A DNA stretch of 64,000 nucleotides from Stenomitos frigidus_A. GTDB lineage: Bacteria; Cyanobacteriota; Cyanobacteriia; Leptolyngbyales; Leptolyngbyaceae. The first letter of the stretch is position 1. Each line of letters begins with the position of its first letter. The stretch covers positions 124,001-188,000 of the forward strand of contig NZ_CAWNSW010000092.1 in the NCBI RefSeq assembly GCF_963877135.1. The letters run 5' to 3'. Shown in pieces: positions 9,501 to 17,518 of this stretch. Below the pieces are notes generated by a model. It did not search any database. It was not told where the DNA came from and saw nothing but the letters and a program-made list of their open reading frames with translations. The position numbers were made by a program, and so were the translations under genes.

Positions 9501-10099
9501 GTGACAATGATTTAGCCGTTAGCCTTTATACTTCAGCCTTCCTCACCCGCTCTGGCAAGCTTCAGCGTTTAGAGGAAATGCTCGAAGAAGTTGTGGCAGA
9601 AGGCGATCGTGCCCTCATCTTTACTCAATTTGCAGAGTGGGGAAAACTGCTGAAAGCGCATCTAGAACGGCAACTGGGACGCGAAACCCTCTTTCTCTAT
9701 GGCAGCACATCGAAGAAACAACGGGAAGAAATGGTCGATCGCTTCCAGCACGACCCTCAAGGCCCACGTATCTTTATCCTGTCGCTCAAAGCCGGTGGTG
9801 TTGGCTTAAACCTGACTCGCGCCAATCACGTCTTCCACTTTGATCGCTGGTGGAATCCCGCAGTTGAAAACCAGGCAACCGATCGGGTCTTTCGCATTGG
9901 GCAAACTCGCAACGTGCAAGTCCACAAATTCGTTTGCAACGGCACGCTTGAAGAGAAAGTACACGAACTCATTGAAAGCAAAAAAGCGCTGGCTGAGAAC
10001 GTCATTGGTACTGGCGAAAATTGGCTCACAGAGCTAGACACAAATAGCTTGAGAGACTTGCTGTTGCTCGATCGCAGCGCTATCATTGGCGAAGAATGA
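6548..10099 (+). CDS. SNF2-family DEAD/DEAH helicase with low-complexity inserts
   Basis: A 1183-residue SNF2/HepA-type ATPase. The N-terminal 550 residues are a cyanobacterial SNF2-associated region. The motor has Walker A DDMGLGKT (about 703-711), Walker B LDEAQ (about 804), SALTGTPVENR-like motif III, and a C-terminal helicase lobe with ATDRVFRIGQ. Such proteins remodel nucleic acid-protein complexes; the substrate here is unknown. Three inserts look foreign: residues about 229-248 (E/R/G-rich), about 280-332 (containing KTQN and SKL repeats and a proline/leucine run) and about 967-988 (K/D-rich, GKDKGSRIKDK). Their DNA matches the intergenic STRR sequences of this genome. In other cyanobacteria a SWIM zinc-finger gene often follows; here a glycosyltransferase follows instead. 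Confidence 0.92.
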   Translation: MAILHGSWLIHSQADAETQAHQAAGTVSSDRSTPFQGSLFLWGEVWRRIEPEMLHAGQSDVVVERHPFAMPPLELLAFLRSRQQSGKLRLPTSLLESVAEPPTETTVNAKRGRSKQGTTTVVEAAALSGQWQTRTLAIPSHVADDEWELPAGTIVPQHSAANDDRDCFLHPWNVEGLHLNAIEALAFLNSLPLGTVDADDPLLGGDLRFWSHTARWSLDLLARSKFLPGLERAEERGKQGEQEERGERSIGWARWQPLLDSAVDQVRWKHFVDRMPLACRMSEEEGRKAEEQEEQNSKLSSLSAQSATQNSKLKTQNSPLALPLPLSPQTLLQAFISSTLDAQIRLLAQRHFAAAPEKAALGVVKVAIASPVREWLQALGQATASVDAAGLDSLEAALTNWTAPLQYNGAQQNLFRTCLYLHPPQASQNQWLLEYFLQSADDDDFLVSALTIWGNPVEQLHYRGRTIDRPQETLLMGLGLASRLYAPIEPSLQEARPQFCSLTALQAYDFLKVTAWRLQDSGLGVVLPPSLANQSGWANRLGLKIQAQSAKLNKGQVRLGLQSLLNFRWELSIGGQSLSKAEFDRLVALNAPLVEINGEWVELRPQDIRAAQTFFASRKDQTALSLEDALRISTGDTQTIEKLPVVSFEASGPLQELITTLSGNRQIEALPTPKNFRGTLRPYQSRGVGWLAFLEQWGLGACLADDMGLGKTIQLIAFLLHLKEQKTLEYPTLLVCPTSVLGNWEREVKKFGPTLTAFLYHGDKRPQGKAFAKAVQGKDLVITSYALIHRDIKSLQPIAWQGVVLDEAQNVKNPDAKQSQAVRELDAQFRIALTGTPVENRLSELWSILDFLNPGYLGPKNFFQRRFATPIERYGDTASLATLRSLVQPFLLRRLKTDRDIIQDLPEKQEMTVFCGLSSEQASLYQHTVEQSLKDIEAAEGIQRKGIILALLVKLKQICNHPALFLKEDGGEGKDKGSRIKDKNSDNDLAVSLYTSAFLTRSGKLQRLEEMLEEVVAEGDRALIFTQFAEWGKLLKAHLERQLGRETLFLYGSTSKKQREEMVDRFQHDPQGPRIFILSLKAGGVGLNLTRANHVFHFDRWWNPAVENQATDRVFRIGQTRNVQVHKFVCNGTLEEKVHELIESKKALAENVIGTGENWLTELDTNSLRDLLLLDRSAIIGEE
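7236..7293. repeat. Purine-rich low-complexity insert inside the SNF2 gene
   Basis: A run of G and A with GAGAGG-like units encodes the E/R/G-rich insert. The same kind of purine-rich run precedes the STRR in the tocopherol cyclase gene (53337-53367). Confidence 0.55.
7395..7545. repeat. STRR-derived insert inside the SNF2 gene
   Basis: It contains ACTCAAAACTC heptamer runs around 7434-7446 and 7472-7501, a linker with GCGCAGAGCGCTACTC, then a C/T-rich run. The linker plus heptamer arrangement recurs inside tocopherol cyclase (about 53425-53462) and, inverted, in the gap at 51198-51255. It is in frame and adds about 50 residues. Confidence 0.7.
9452..9512. repeat. AAGGATAAAGG-type repeat insert inside the SNF2 gene
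   Basis: Repeats of AAGGATAAA and AAGGCTCAAGG encode a K/D-rich patch within the helicase lobe. The related AGAAGGCTAAAGGATAAA occurs inside the histidine kinase gene at 30055-30073. Confidence 0.6.
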
Positions 10100-10501
10100 C
10101 GGCTGTCACCAGAACCCTTTGACCTTGGTTGGATAGCTGGCAATTTGTGCTCTTTACATTTTCGTTCTTTGCATAAGAAAAGCTCGATCGTGCTGCCAGC
10201 CATATTGCGGTCTATGACCATTTCTCCTTGAGTCAATGACAAGGCAGTGTATTAAAAACACGTGAAGATCAGCGAAAACACTGGTAACGCACGCAGCAAA
10301 TAATTAAACTTAATCCAATCATCAACCAAATAAACTGTCAATATAGACTGATTTAGAGCCTCGTTATCCCAAACAGTAGATTGTTGTAGGCAGTCCAACC
10401 CCTCGAAAGGTTACTATTAGGGGCTGCTCGATTCTATAAGGTTAAGTCCGACTGGGTGCAGTAAGCGAATGCCTCAGTGCCACCTACCAGGCGATCATCC
10501 A
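10100..10501. other. Intergenic region, no gene recognised
   Basis: About 370-400 bp between the SNF2 gene and the glycosyltransferase. It is A/T-richer than its flanks. A minus-strand open frame crossing from the SNF2 gene is a shadow. No repeat or RNA fold stands out. Confidence 0.5.
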
Positions 10502-11233
10502 ATGCGACTCATTGATTATTTCGAACGTCTATACATTATTCACTTACCTGAGCGCACCGATCGATACCAGGCTCTGAGTCGCGAACTCGCTGCCATTGGT
10601 GTTGATATCAAGGGGCCAAAGGTACATTTACCACCACCACCGCGTCCACTGGAGGCAAATGGCTTTCCGTCGATCGGTGTCTACAGTAACTTTATTAGGC
10701 ACCTCGGAATTCTTAAAGAGTGCTTACAGGACGGGGTCGAGCGCGTTTGGATACTGGAGGATGATGCCATTTTTCGTCGTCGACTTCGACAAGAGGTCGA
10801 GCAGGACAAGCTGATCCAACGACTGGAAAAAAACGACTGGGATTTATGCTATCTGGGGCACGCGATCGAGCAGAAGGCTTTAAGCGCTTACCCAACCGGG
10901 CTTGTACCGTTCAATGGGGAATTTATCTGGGCGCACTGCTATTGTGTTCACGCTCGGGTGCTGCCTCAGCTAGTGCAATATTTTGAAGAAACGCTGCTCA
11001 ACCCTCCGGGGCATCCTCGAGGTGGACGGCTCTACATTGATGGCGCGTTTACCCTTTTTCGCCGCCTTCACCCAGACGTGGTTTGTCTGGTAAGCAACCC
11101 TAATTTATCCAGCCAAAAGGGCTCACCCAGCAGTCTGGCGCATCGAAACTGGTACGATCGAATCGCTGCTACTAAACCTCTTGTGACAGCGAGTCGATTA
11201 ATTCGTGATGAGCTATGGCGGTTAAATAGCTAA
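10502..11233 (+). CDS. Glycosyltransferase family 25
   Basis: A 243-residue protein of the LPS-biosynthesis GT25 type. The start motif is IIHLPERTDRYQAL, and the acidic sugar-nucleotide/metal motif is WILEDDAIF. Members transfer galactose or glucose from UDP-sugars onto lipopolysaccharide or other glycans. I prefer the ATG at 10502 (MRLIDYFERL), since family members start a few residues before the INLPERTDR motif. An in-frame ATG at 10469 adds 11 residues, and neither has a clear Shine-Dalgarno sequence. It stands alone, with galE three kilobases away as a possible donor enzyme. Acceptor unknown. Confidence 0.85.
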   Translation: MRLIDYFERLYIIHLPERTDRYQALSRELAAIGVDIKGPKVHLPPPPRPLEANGFPSIGVYSNFIRHLGILKECLQDGVERVWILEDDAIFRRRLRQEVEQDKLIQRLEKNDWDLCYLGHAIEQKALSAYPTGLVPFNGEFIWAHCYCVHARVLPQLVQYFEETLLNPPGHPRGGRLYIDGAFTLFRRLHPDVVCLVSNPNLSSQKGSPSSLAHRNWYDRIAATKPLVTASRLIRDELWRLNS

Positions 11234-11360
11234 GGATCTCTCTAGCAAACAAAACACCCATAGGGGCACAAGGTGAACGGGTTAAAAGGCAAGACTCTGG
11301 CAAAACATGCCTGCACCCAATGGTAATTTTTTCTTGGACATCTCCTCAGTGAAACAGGGT

Positions 11361-14126
11361 CTAGAGGCACGCTGCGCGATCGCGTTGGCTGACGCTTGGA
11401 TTGGTGGTGAGGTAATCGTGCAACCAGGTGCAGCCACGCGTCAGTAGATCATTGAGATTCAGGTTCCAGAGAATCACCGTACCGTCCTGGCTGGCCGAAG
11501 CAAGGGTCTTCCCATCAGGACTAAAGCTGACGCTCCTGACCCAATTGGTGTGATCACTAAACGTCTCTAGCTGCTGTCCGTCGAGGCTCCAAAGCCGAAC
11601 AGTCTTGTCAGCACTGGCAGTCGCGATCGTTGAACCATCGGGGCTAAAGGTCAGTCCCATAATGAAACCACCATGACCTCTCAGCGTGTATAGCTGATCG
11701 CCACCCCGATTCCAAAGCTTCACAGTGCCATCGTCACTACCGGTTGCAAGTATTTGGCTATCGGGGCTAAAGCTAACTGAGCCAATGGGACCACTTTGCC
11801 CTTTCAGCGTCGTAATCAAGTCTCCACTTACGCTCCAAAGATTGGCAGTGGCATCGTCATTGCCAGAGATCAGGAAGCGACCATCGGGGCTTAAGGCAAG
11901 GCTCAGAATGGCTCCGTTATGACCTTGTAGCGTTTTGAGTAGCTGTCCCTTAAGGCTCCAGAGCTTAAGAGTGCCATCTTCGCTGGCAGAGGCGATCATT
12001 TGCCCGTCGGGACTGAAAGCCACGCTCCACACGGTTCCTTGATGACTTTTGAGTGTTTGTAGGATCTGTCCCTTGAGGTTCCAGAGTTTAACGGTGCGAT
12101 CTTCGCTAGTAGAGGCGATCGTTTGCCCATCAGGACTAAACGCCACGCTGAGAACCCGTTTTTGGTGACCTTTAAGCGTCACTCGTTCTTGACCATTGCG
12201 GTTCCAGAGCTTCACCGTATTGTCGCTGCTGCCTGTGACTAGTGTTTGTCCATCGGGGCTAAAGCGAACACTGTTCACCATGTCGCGATGCCCACTCAGC
12301 ATCACAAGTGGTTGTGATTCGACCGCCCAGAGTTTGACCGTGCGATCGCCACTGGCAGAGACCAGCGTTTTGCCATCGGGGCTGAAGTTGACGCTGTTGA
12401 CCCAATTGCTATGTCCTCGCAGGGTTTTGATTGTTTCACCATTCAGATTCCAGAGCTTGATGGTGTTATCTGTGCTGGCCGAAGCTAGCAGCTGACCATC
12501 GGGGCTAAAGCTCAAACTTTTGACTGCGTCGGTATGTCCAGTGAGTGTCTGTAGTGCTTGTCCAAACGCTTGTGGCGCGGTTCGATCGACTGACCACAGT
12601 TTAATGGTCTGATCTTCACTAGCAGAGGCAAGGGTTTTACCATCCGGACTGAAGCGGACGCTGATGACCGAGTCGGTGTGCCCTGTCAGCGTTTTGAGCG
12701 GCTGTCCGCTGCTTGTCCAAAGTCGCACACTGAAATCGCCATTAGCTGTTGCGATCGTTTGCCCATCGGGGCTGAACTGAACGCTAGAGACAGCAAAATC
12801 CAACGCTCTGAAGGTTTTCACCGCCTTCCCGTTTAGACCCCACAGCTTGACGTTACCATCTTCATCAGACGAGGCAATGAGTTTACTGTCGGGGCTAAAA
12901 CTCACGCTCAAGACTTTAGCAGTATGCCCTTTCAGCGTTCGCAGTAGCTGTCCTTCACGGCTCCACAGGTTGACCGTACGATCGTCACTGGCAGAGGCGA
13001 TCGTTTTGCCATCGGGGCTAAAGCTGACGCTGTTGACGCGATCGCGATGACCAGTGAGTGTTGCCAAGTGTTGCCCCTCACGGCTCCAGAGTTTAACAGT
13101 TTTGTCAGCACTAGCGGAGACGATCCTTTGACCATCAGGGCTGAAACTGGCACTCATCACGTAGCCCAGATGTCCCTGTAGAGTGTTTCGCGCATTCATG
13201 CCATAAACGACGTGCCGCAACGCTGCAATGACCTGTAGCTGGGTAGCGGGTGTCAAAAACCAGCCAATGTGCTTGAGCTGCTGTCCGGCTTGTAAGCCTT
13301 GAACCAGGGCATCTAGCTCCAACCCCGAAGCCAGGAGGTGCTCCGCACCAGCACTTTGGGCGATCACTTCGACTTTGTTTTTTTGCTTGAAGGCAAAGCC
13401 TGCTAAACCCAAAGCGACCACGAAAAAAGCACTGACAACACCTGTTAAAAACTGCTGACGGATGACATCAGCCTTGTGTCGGTTGGTCTCAGCTTTGCGG
13501 CTGGTGTTGATAAAAGCGCCTTGCAGTTCGCTAGGCTGTGGCTTTTTCCCCGCTGCCTTTGTCAGCCATAGCTCTGCGTCTTCCAGGTCGCTACCGCGCA
13601 AGAGAAAGCTGTCGTCCCTGATTTTTTGATCCCATTCGATCGCCCGCATTTGTAAGCGAGTGTGGGCACGAACATACTCTAAATCAGTTTCTAGTGCCGT
13701 TGTTAGGATTTGGAGGGTGCGATCGGGGTCATCGCTTTCGCGAAAAAAAAGCCAGTTATGTGTTGCTAACGCAGGATGCACATCTGCCGCATCGAAGCCT
13801 TCACGCCGCACGATCGGTACCAACCGTTTATGGTTCGCAACCGCGTGCTCAAGCTCCTGACGGCAGACTTTTGATGCCACTGAATCTGGGCTCAGCACAA
13901 AGAGGAAACTATTGGCGGCTTCAATGCCTGTCTGGATCGCTGCCCACCAGTCTTCGGTCGGCTGGATGTCTTCCCAGTCAACCCAGGGATCGTAGCCGAA
14001 CTGCCGCAGCGACGCATCTAATGTCTGAACAAAGTCCTTGTCTTTACGCGAGTAAGAAATAAAGATGCCGTTACTTTGTCGATCGCTGGCGCTGCCTTGA
14101 ACTGTTGTTATGCCCGTACCAGCCAT
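11361..14126 (-). CDS. TIR domain - transmembrane - 14x WD40 protein
   Basis: A 921-residue protein. Residues 20-150 are a TIR domain (IFISYSRKDKDF, then CRQELEHA) with a glutamate at 91 in the position of the catalytic residue of NAD-cleaving TIRs. A hydrophobic helix at about 230-248 (VVSAFFVVALGLAGFAF) probably crosses the membrane. From about 310 to 890 there are 14 WD40 repeats, enough for two seven-bladed propellers. The tail (GCTWLHDYLTTNP) is typical of cyanobacterial WD40 proteins. GAGAGGA lies five bases before the ATG, supporting the start. No NTPase domain separates TIR from WD40. Probable sensor (WD40) and effector (TIR) in one chain, as in signalling or abortive-defence proteins; NADase activity is inferred, not shown. 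Confidence 0.9.
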   Translation of the reverse strand: MAGTGITTVQGSASDRQSNGIFISYSRKDKDFVQTLDASLRQFGYDPWVDWEDIQPTEDWWAAIQTGIEAANSFLFVLSPDSVASKVCRQELEHAVANHKRLVPIVRREGFDAADVHPALATHNWLFFRESDDPDRTLQILTTALETDLEYVRAHTRLQMRAIEWDQKIRDDSFLLRGSDLEDAELWLTKAAGKKPQPSELQGAFINTSRKAETNRHKADVIRQQFLTGVVSAFFVVALGLAGFAFKQKNKVEVIAQSAGAEHLLASGLELDALVQGLQAGQQLKHIGWFLTPATQLQVIAALRHVVYGMNARNTLQGHLGYVMSASFSPDGQRIVSASADKTVKLWSREGQHLATLTGHRDRVNSVSFSPDGKTIASASDDRTVNLWSREGQLLRTLKGHTAKVLSVSFSPDSKLIASSDEDGNVKLWGLNGKAVKTFRALDFAVSSVQFSPDGQTIATANGDFSVRLWTSSGQPLKTLTGHTDSVISVRFSPDGKTLASASEDQTIKLWSVDRTAPQAFGQALQTLTGHTDAVKSLSFSPDGQLLASASTDNTIKLWNLNGETIKTLRGHSNWVNSVNFSPDGKTLVSASGDRTVKLWAVESQPLVMLSGHRDMVNSVRFSPDGQTLVTGSSDNTVKLWNRNGQERVTLKGHQKRVLSVAFSPDGQTIASTSEDRTVKLWNLKGQILQTLKSHQGTVWSVAFSPDGQMIASASEDGTLKLWSLKGQLLKTLQGHNGAILSLALSPDGRFLISGNDDATANLWSVSGDLITTLKGQSGPIGSVSFSPDSQILATGSDDGTVKLWNRGGDQLYTLRGHGGFIMGLTFSPDGSTIATASADKTVRLWSLDGQQLETFSDHTNWVRSVSFSPDGKTLASASQDGTVILWNLNLNDLLTRGCTWLHDYLTTNPSVSQRDRAACL

Positions 14127-14266
14127 GCAGTCCTCTCAAATGCCAACCTACCACCACAGCACTAATGCTCCCCATTCTCAGTATGAGAGTTAATGTGCTC
14201 TCAACGTGACAAAAGAATGTGTTCGTAATGATGAGTCAGCAGCTGTCAGCGGTTGGCTTCCTAACA

Positions 14267-14309
14267 GCTATCTACTGACTACTAACTACCGACCACTAAC
14301 CACTAACCA
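14267..14309. repeat. STRR, ACTAACC-type heptamers
   Basis: Imperfect seven-base units such as CCACTAA/CCACTAA and ACTACTA follow each other between the TIR-WD40 start and the galE end. Related ACTAATC units flank the Tab2 gene at 44007-44030. Confidence 0.55.
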
Positions 14310-14325
14310 TTCATCTACCGCCCAA

Positions 14326-15327
14326 TCAGTGAGCGTGCCGCTTTTGGTGCCAACTCCAGGCATGAGACAGAATCGTTTGCAGATCGGCGTATTGGGGATT
14401 CCAGCCCAGAATGCTACGGGCACGATCGCCGCTACCAACCAGCGCTGGAGGATCACCAGGACGACGCTCGTGCTCGATCGCTGTAATCTCTCGTCCTGTA
14501 ATCTGGCGTGCCGTATCAATCACTTCGCGAACCGAAAAGCCATTGCCGTTACCCAGGTTAAAGATGGTCGTATTGCCACCGTTGAGCAGGTAGGACAGAC
14601 CCAAGACATGCGCCTGTGCTAAGTCCGTCACGTGGATGTAATCGCGAATGCAGGTGCCATCAGGCGTGGGATAGTCGGTACCGAAAATGGCGATCGAGTC
14701 GCGTAGCCCCAACGCCGTTTGTAAAACTAGTGGAATGAGATGCGTTTCGGGGTTATGGTCTTCTCCCAAGCGTCCTTCGGGATCGGCACCGGCTGCGTTG
14801 AAGTAGCGAAAGCAAACCGATTTAAAGTCATAGGCTTTGTCAAAATCGGTCAAGACTCGCTCCACCATCAGCTTCGTCGCCCCATAAGGATTGATCGGGT
14901 TCTGGGGGTGATCTTCAGGAATGGGAGTGGTCTTGGGGACACCGTATGTGGCACAGGTAGACGAAAACACAAAGTGCTTCACTGAGGCTGCCAACATGGC
15001 TTCCAGTAGCGTGAGGGTGCCAACAAAATTATTTTGGTAGTACTTTGCAGGGTCAGTGACGGATTCACCCACGTAAGCATAGGCGGCAAAATGCATGACA
15101 GCGCTGATGTTACGGGTCGCAAACAGGTTATCGAGTAGGGCACGATCGCTGGTATCGCCTTCAATCAATTCAACCTTGAGCACCGTTTCAGCAATGTCTC
15201 GATGCCCGTAGACCAGGTTATCGAGCACGATGACGTGATAACCCGCTTGCTGGAGTGCCAGGACGGCATGGGAACCGATGTAACCTGCGCCGCCTGTAAC
15301 AAGGATGGTTGCTTGACTCTGTGACAT
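14326..15327 (-). CDS. galE: UDP-glucose 4-epimerase
   Basis: Interconverts UDP-glucose and UDP-galactose using bound NAD. The 333 residues are normal for GalE. The Rossmann motif VTGGAGYIGSH is at the N-terminus, the catalytic serine region is FSSTCATYG, and the Y-x-x-x-K pair is in NPYGATKLMVE. The C-terminal part has the NLGNGNGFSVREVI and HERRPGDPPALV signatures of this enzyme. It lies 131 bp downstream of the Gfo/Idh/MocA gene on the same strand, so both could be co-transcribed and supply glycan precursors. Confidence 0.95.
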   Translation of the reverse strand: MSQSQATILVTGGAGYIGSHAVLALQQAGYHVIVLDNLVYGHRDIAETVLKVELIEGDTSDRALLDNLFATRNISAVMHFAAYAYVGESVTDPAKYYQNNFVGTLTLLEAMLAASVKHFVFSSTCATYGVPKTTPIPEDHPQNPINPYGATKLMVERVLTDFDKAYDFKSVCFRYFNAAGADPEGRLGEDHNPETHLIPLVLQTALGLRDSIAIFGTDYPTPDGTCIRDYIHVTDLAQAHVLGLSYLLNGGNTTIFNLGNGNGFSVREVIDTARQITGREITAIEHERRPGDPPALVGSGDRARSILGWNPQYADLQTILSHAWSWHQKRHAH

Positions 15328-15458
15328 GCTGAATCGCCCGCTGCTTGATGTTCATTTATTTCTGGACTCAGTCTAATCCAAGTTTTGTGAAGACCCAGTA
15401 AATTACGTGAGTCCTCAGCCGTCAGACTATGAGGTAGTGATTTAGTTTTTTCGCGTCC

Positions 15459-16550
15459 CTAAACGACAACCCACCGTCCACTCTTGTGGGACTCGTGCGC
15501 CAGATCCATTAAGCGCTGCGAGTAGAGCCCATCCTCCAACGAAGGCGCGATCGCCCGTCCTGCATCAATGCCCTGTACCCAGCGATCGACAATCCGCATA
15601 AACGGTGCAATCCGACCATCCTGAAACGTTTCAGCAAATTCCAACCGTTGGGGAATCTCTAACTCTGTTAAGGGTTCGCCCAACTGACTGCCCCAGAGTT
15701 TGAAGCCGTGGACGTAATCTTTCTGATTGTCGCTGCCGAGGACGAGCGTGCCGCGATCGCTATACACTTCTAGCCAGTGTCCACGTCCCTGATACGCTGC
15801 TGCACTCAAGCACATCTGGCAGGGCGTGCCATCTGCCAACTCCAGCAAAATTGTGCAGACATCATCCGCATCGACGGGTTTTAATTGACCGCTTTCGGGA
15901 TCGGGACGGGCTGGTACAGAGACACTCAAACGAGCACAGAGTTGCTTCACAGGACCAAACAACCACGCAATATAATCGAAGGCGTGGGAGCCGATCGCGC
16001 CCAGCGCCCCACCACCCTGATCCTTCCGTGCGTACCAGTTCCACGGGCGAGAAGCATCCGCGCGACTGGAGACGAGCCAGTCCACTTTAAGCAAGCGTGG
16101 TTTGCCAACGTAGCCCTCTGCCAGCAGTTCTGCCAGTCGCAGCCATGCCGGAATACAGCGAAACTCAAAATTGAGGTTAGCGACCACTCCCTTTGCGATC
16201 GCTAGTTGCTGCAAGGTTGCTGCTTCTGTGGCTGTCAGCGTCGTTGGTTTCTCGAGCAGTAGATGTTTGCCCGCATTCAGCACGATCGCTGCCTGCTCGT
16301 AGTGCAGAAAGGGGGGCGTCGAGAGACTCACACCCTGAACATCAGGCAAGGCGACAACGGCCTCGATCGTCTCACACGCATGAGGAATCTGATAGTGCTG
16401 AGCGATCGCCTCCGCTTTGGCGCGATCGCGGTGATAGACCGCCACAATCTGCGTTCGAGGATGGGCCTGAAAGCCTGGAATATGTACCTTTTGCCCAAAC
16501 CCTGTACCGACGATCGCCACTCCAAGAGTGGACTGAGTAGAAGAAAGCAT
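15459..16550 (-). CDS. Gfo/Idh/MocA family oxidoreductase
   Basis: NAD(P)-dependent dehydrogenase of the glucose-fructose oxidoreductase/inositol dehydrogenase family, 363 residues. Visible features are the nucleotide-binding start VAIVGTGFGQKVHIPGF, the E-K-P motif in LLLEKPTTL (the lysine helps catalysis) and GGGALGAIGSHAFDYI, which carries the catalytic histidine. The sugar or cyclitol substrate cannot be told. It is upstream of galE on the same strand, which suggests sugar-nucleotide or polysaccharide metabolism. Confidence 0.9.
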   Translation of the reverse strand: MLSSTQSTLGVAIVGTGFGQKVHIPGFQAHPRTQIVAVYHRDRAKAEAIAQHYQIPHACETIEAVVALPDVQGVSLSTPPFLHYEQAAIVLNAGKHLLLEKPTTLTATEAATLQQLAIAKGVVANLNFEFRCIPAWLRLAELLAEGYVGKPRLLKVDWLVSSRADASRPWNWYARKDQGGGALGAIGSHAFDYIAWLFGPVKQLCARLSVSVPARPDPESGQLKPVDADDVCTILLELADGTPCQMCLSAAAYQGRGHWLEVYSDRGTLVLGSDNQKDYVHGFKLWGSQLGEPLTELEIPQRLEFAETFQDGRIAPFMRIVDRWVQGIDAGRAIAPSLEDGLYSQRLMDLAHESHKSGRWVVV

Positions 16551-16602
16551 GTGGAATGGAGATGTTGGTTGTTAGAAAGAGTCACTGGTCAGTGGTCAGT
16601 AG

Positions 16603-16680
16603 CTAGTAGTCAACTCAAAACTCAAAACTCAAAACTCAAAACTCAAAACTTCCCCCTTCACCTCTCCCCCTCCCTCTTTC
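16603..16680. repeat. STRR with five CTCAAAA heptamers
   Basis: CTCAAAA is repeated five times without interruption from 16614 to 16648, preceded by GTCAGTGGTCAGTAGCTAGTAG and followed by a C/T-rich run. The same order (GGTCAGT units, CTCAAAA units, CCCC-CTC run) recurs elsewhere in the window. It lies between two divergently transcribed genes. Confidence 0.85.
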
Positions 16681-16735
16681 TTCAACCCTACACCCAATTT
16701 CCGCTACTATTGCAGGTAGCACGAGAGGAACCGCG

Positions 16736-17506
16736 ATGTCTCCAGAAGTGGCAATAGAAACTGACTTGTCGCCGGATATAAGCAAGCTGGCGATCGAGGA
16801 CGATACCCCTGTGGACAATCTCATTTCTGAAAAACAGCAACGCTTTCTGACTGAACCACTCTATAGCAATGCTTCAGCACTGGGTGGGAGAACCTTCTTG
16901 TTGGCAGCCAATGTCGGTGTGTTTTATGCCGTGCGTCAGCCGCCACTCGTCCCCGATGTGTTTCTCAGCCTTGATGTTGAAGTACCTCAAGCTTGGCGCG
17001 AAAAGAAAAACCGCACTTATTTTGTTTGGGAATTTGGCAAGCCACCCGATGTCGTGATCGAAATTGTCTCCAACAAAGAAGGTAATGAGTTAGGCAGTAA
17101 GCTGCATGATTACGCCCGGATGGGTGTGGCATACTATATAGTCTTTGACCCACTCCAGCAGTTAGGGAATGAGCCGTTGCGATCGTTTGAGCAACGAGCA
17201 GGACGCTATCAGGAAATGTCCACGTTCTGGTTAGAGGCGATCAGCATCGGTTTAACGCTTTGGGATGGCACCTTTGAAGGCAAAGATGATCGCTGGTTAC
17301 GCTGGTGCAATGCTGAGGGTGTGGCGATCCCCACAGGAGCCGAAAACGCGGAACAAGAACGCCAACGAGCGGAACAAGAACGCCAACGAGCGGAACAAGA
17401 ACGCCAACGGGCGGAACAAGAACGCCAACGAGCGGAACAAGCCGAAGCGAAAGCAGCACAATTGGCAGAGCGACTGAGAGCAATGGGCATCGACCCCGAC
17501 GCTTAG
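16736..17506 (+). CDS. Uma2 family (DUF820) putative restriction-endonuclease-fold protein
   Basis: A 256-residue member of the large cyanobacterial Uma2/DUF820 family, which has a PD-(D/E)XK nuclease-like fold. Likely active-site residues lie in VPDVFLSL and PDVVIEIVSNKEG, followed by the family signature KLHDYARMGVAYYIVFDP. The C-terminus is a charged coiled coil made of four copies of EQERQRA and related units, then RLRAMGIDPDA, a common Uma2 ending. GAGAGGA seven bases before the ATG supports the start. The helicase gene follows after 12 bases, so the two are co-transcribed. The cellular role of Uma2 proteins is not established. Confidence 0.88.
   Translation: MSPEVAIETDLSPDISKLAIEDDTPVDNLISEKQQRFLTEPLYSNASALGGRTFLLAANVGVFYAVRQPPLVPDVFLSLDVEVPQAWREKKNRTYFVWEFGKPPDVVIEIVSNKEGNELGSKLHDYARMGVAYYIVFDPLQQLGNEPLRSFEQRAGRYQEMSTFWLEAISIGLTLWDGTFEGKDDRWLRWCNAEGVAIPTGAENAEQERQRAEQERQRAEQERQRAEQERQRAEQAEAKAAQLAERLRAMGIDPDA
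17348..17437. repeat. 21-bp tandem repeat encoding EQERQRA heptads
   Basis: Four near-identical 21-bp units (GAACAAGAACGCCAACGAGC core) encode the coiled-coil tail of the Uma2 protein. One unit differs by a single A-to-G change. Confidence 0.8.
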
Positions 17507-17518
17507 GTAAAAAATTTC

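Noticed and set aside
10469..10501. Earlier start for the family 25 glycosyltransferase
   Set aside because: The extra 11 residues do not resemble the family, although the start cannot be settled without a ribosome-binding site.
16614..16648. CTCAAAA array as a phage or plasmid origin iteron
   Set aside because: The same heptamer is scattered through the window, including inside genes, and no replication gene is nearby.
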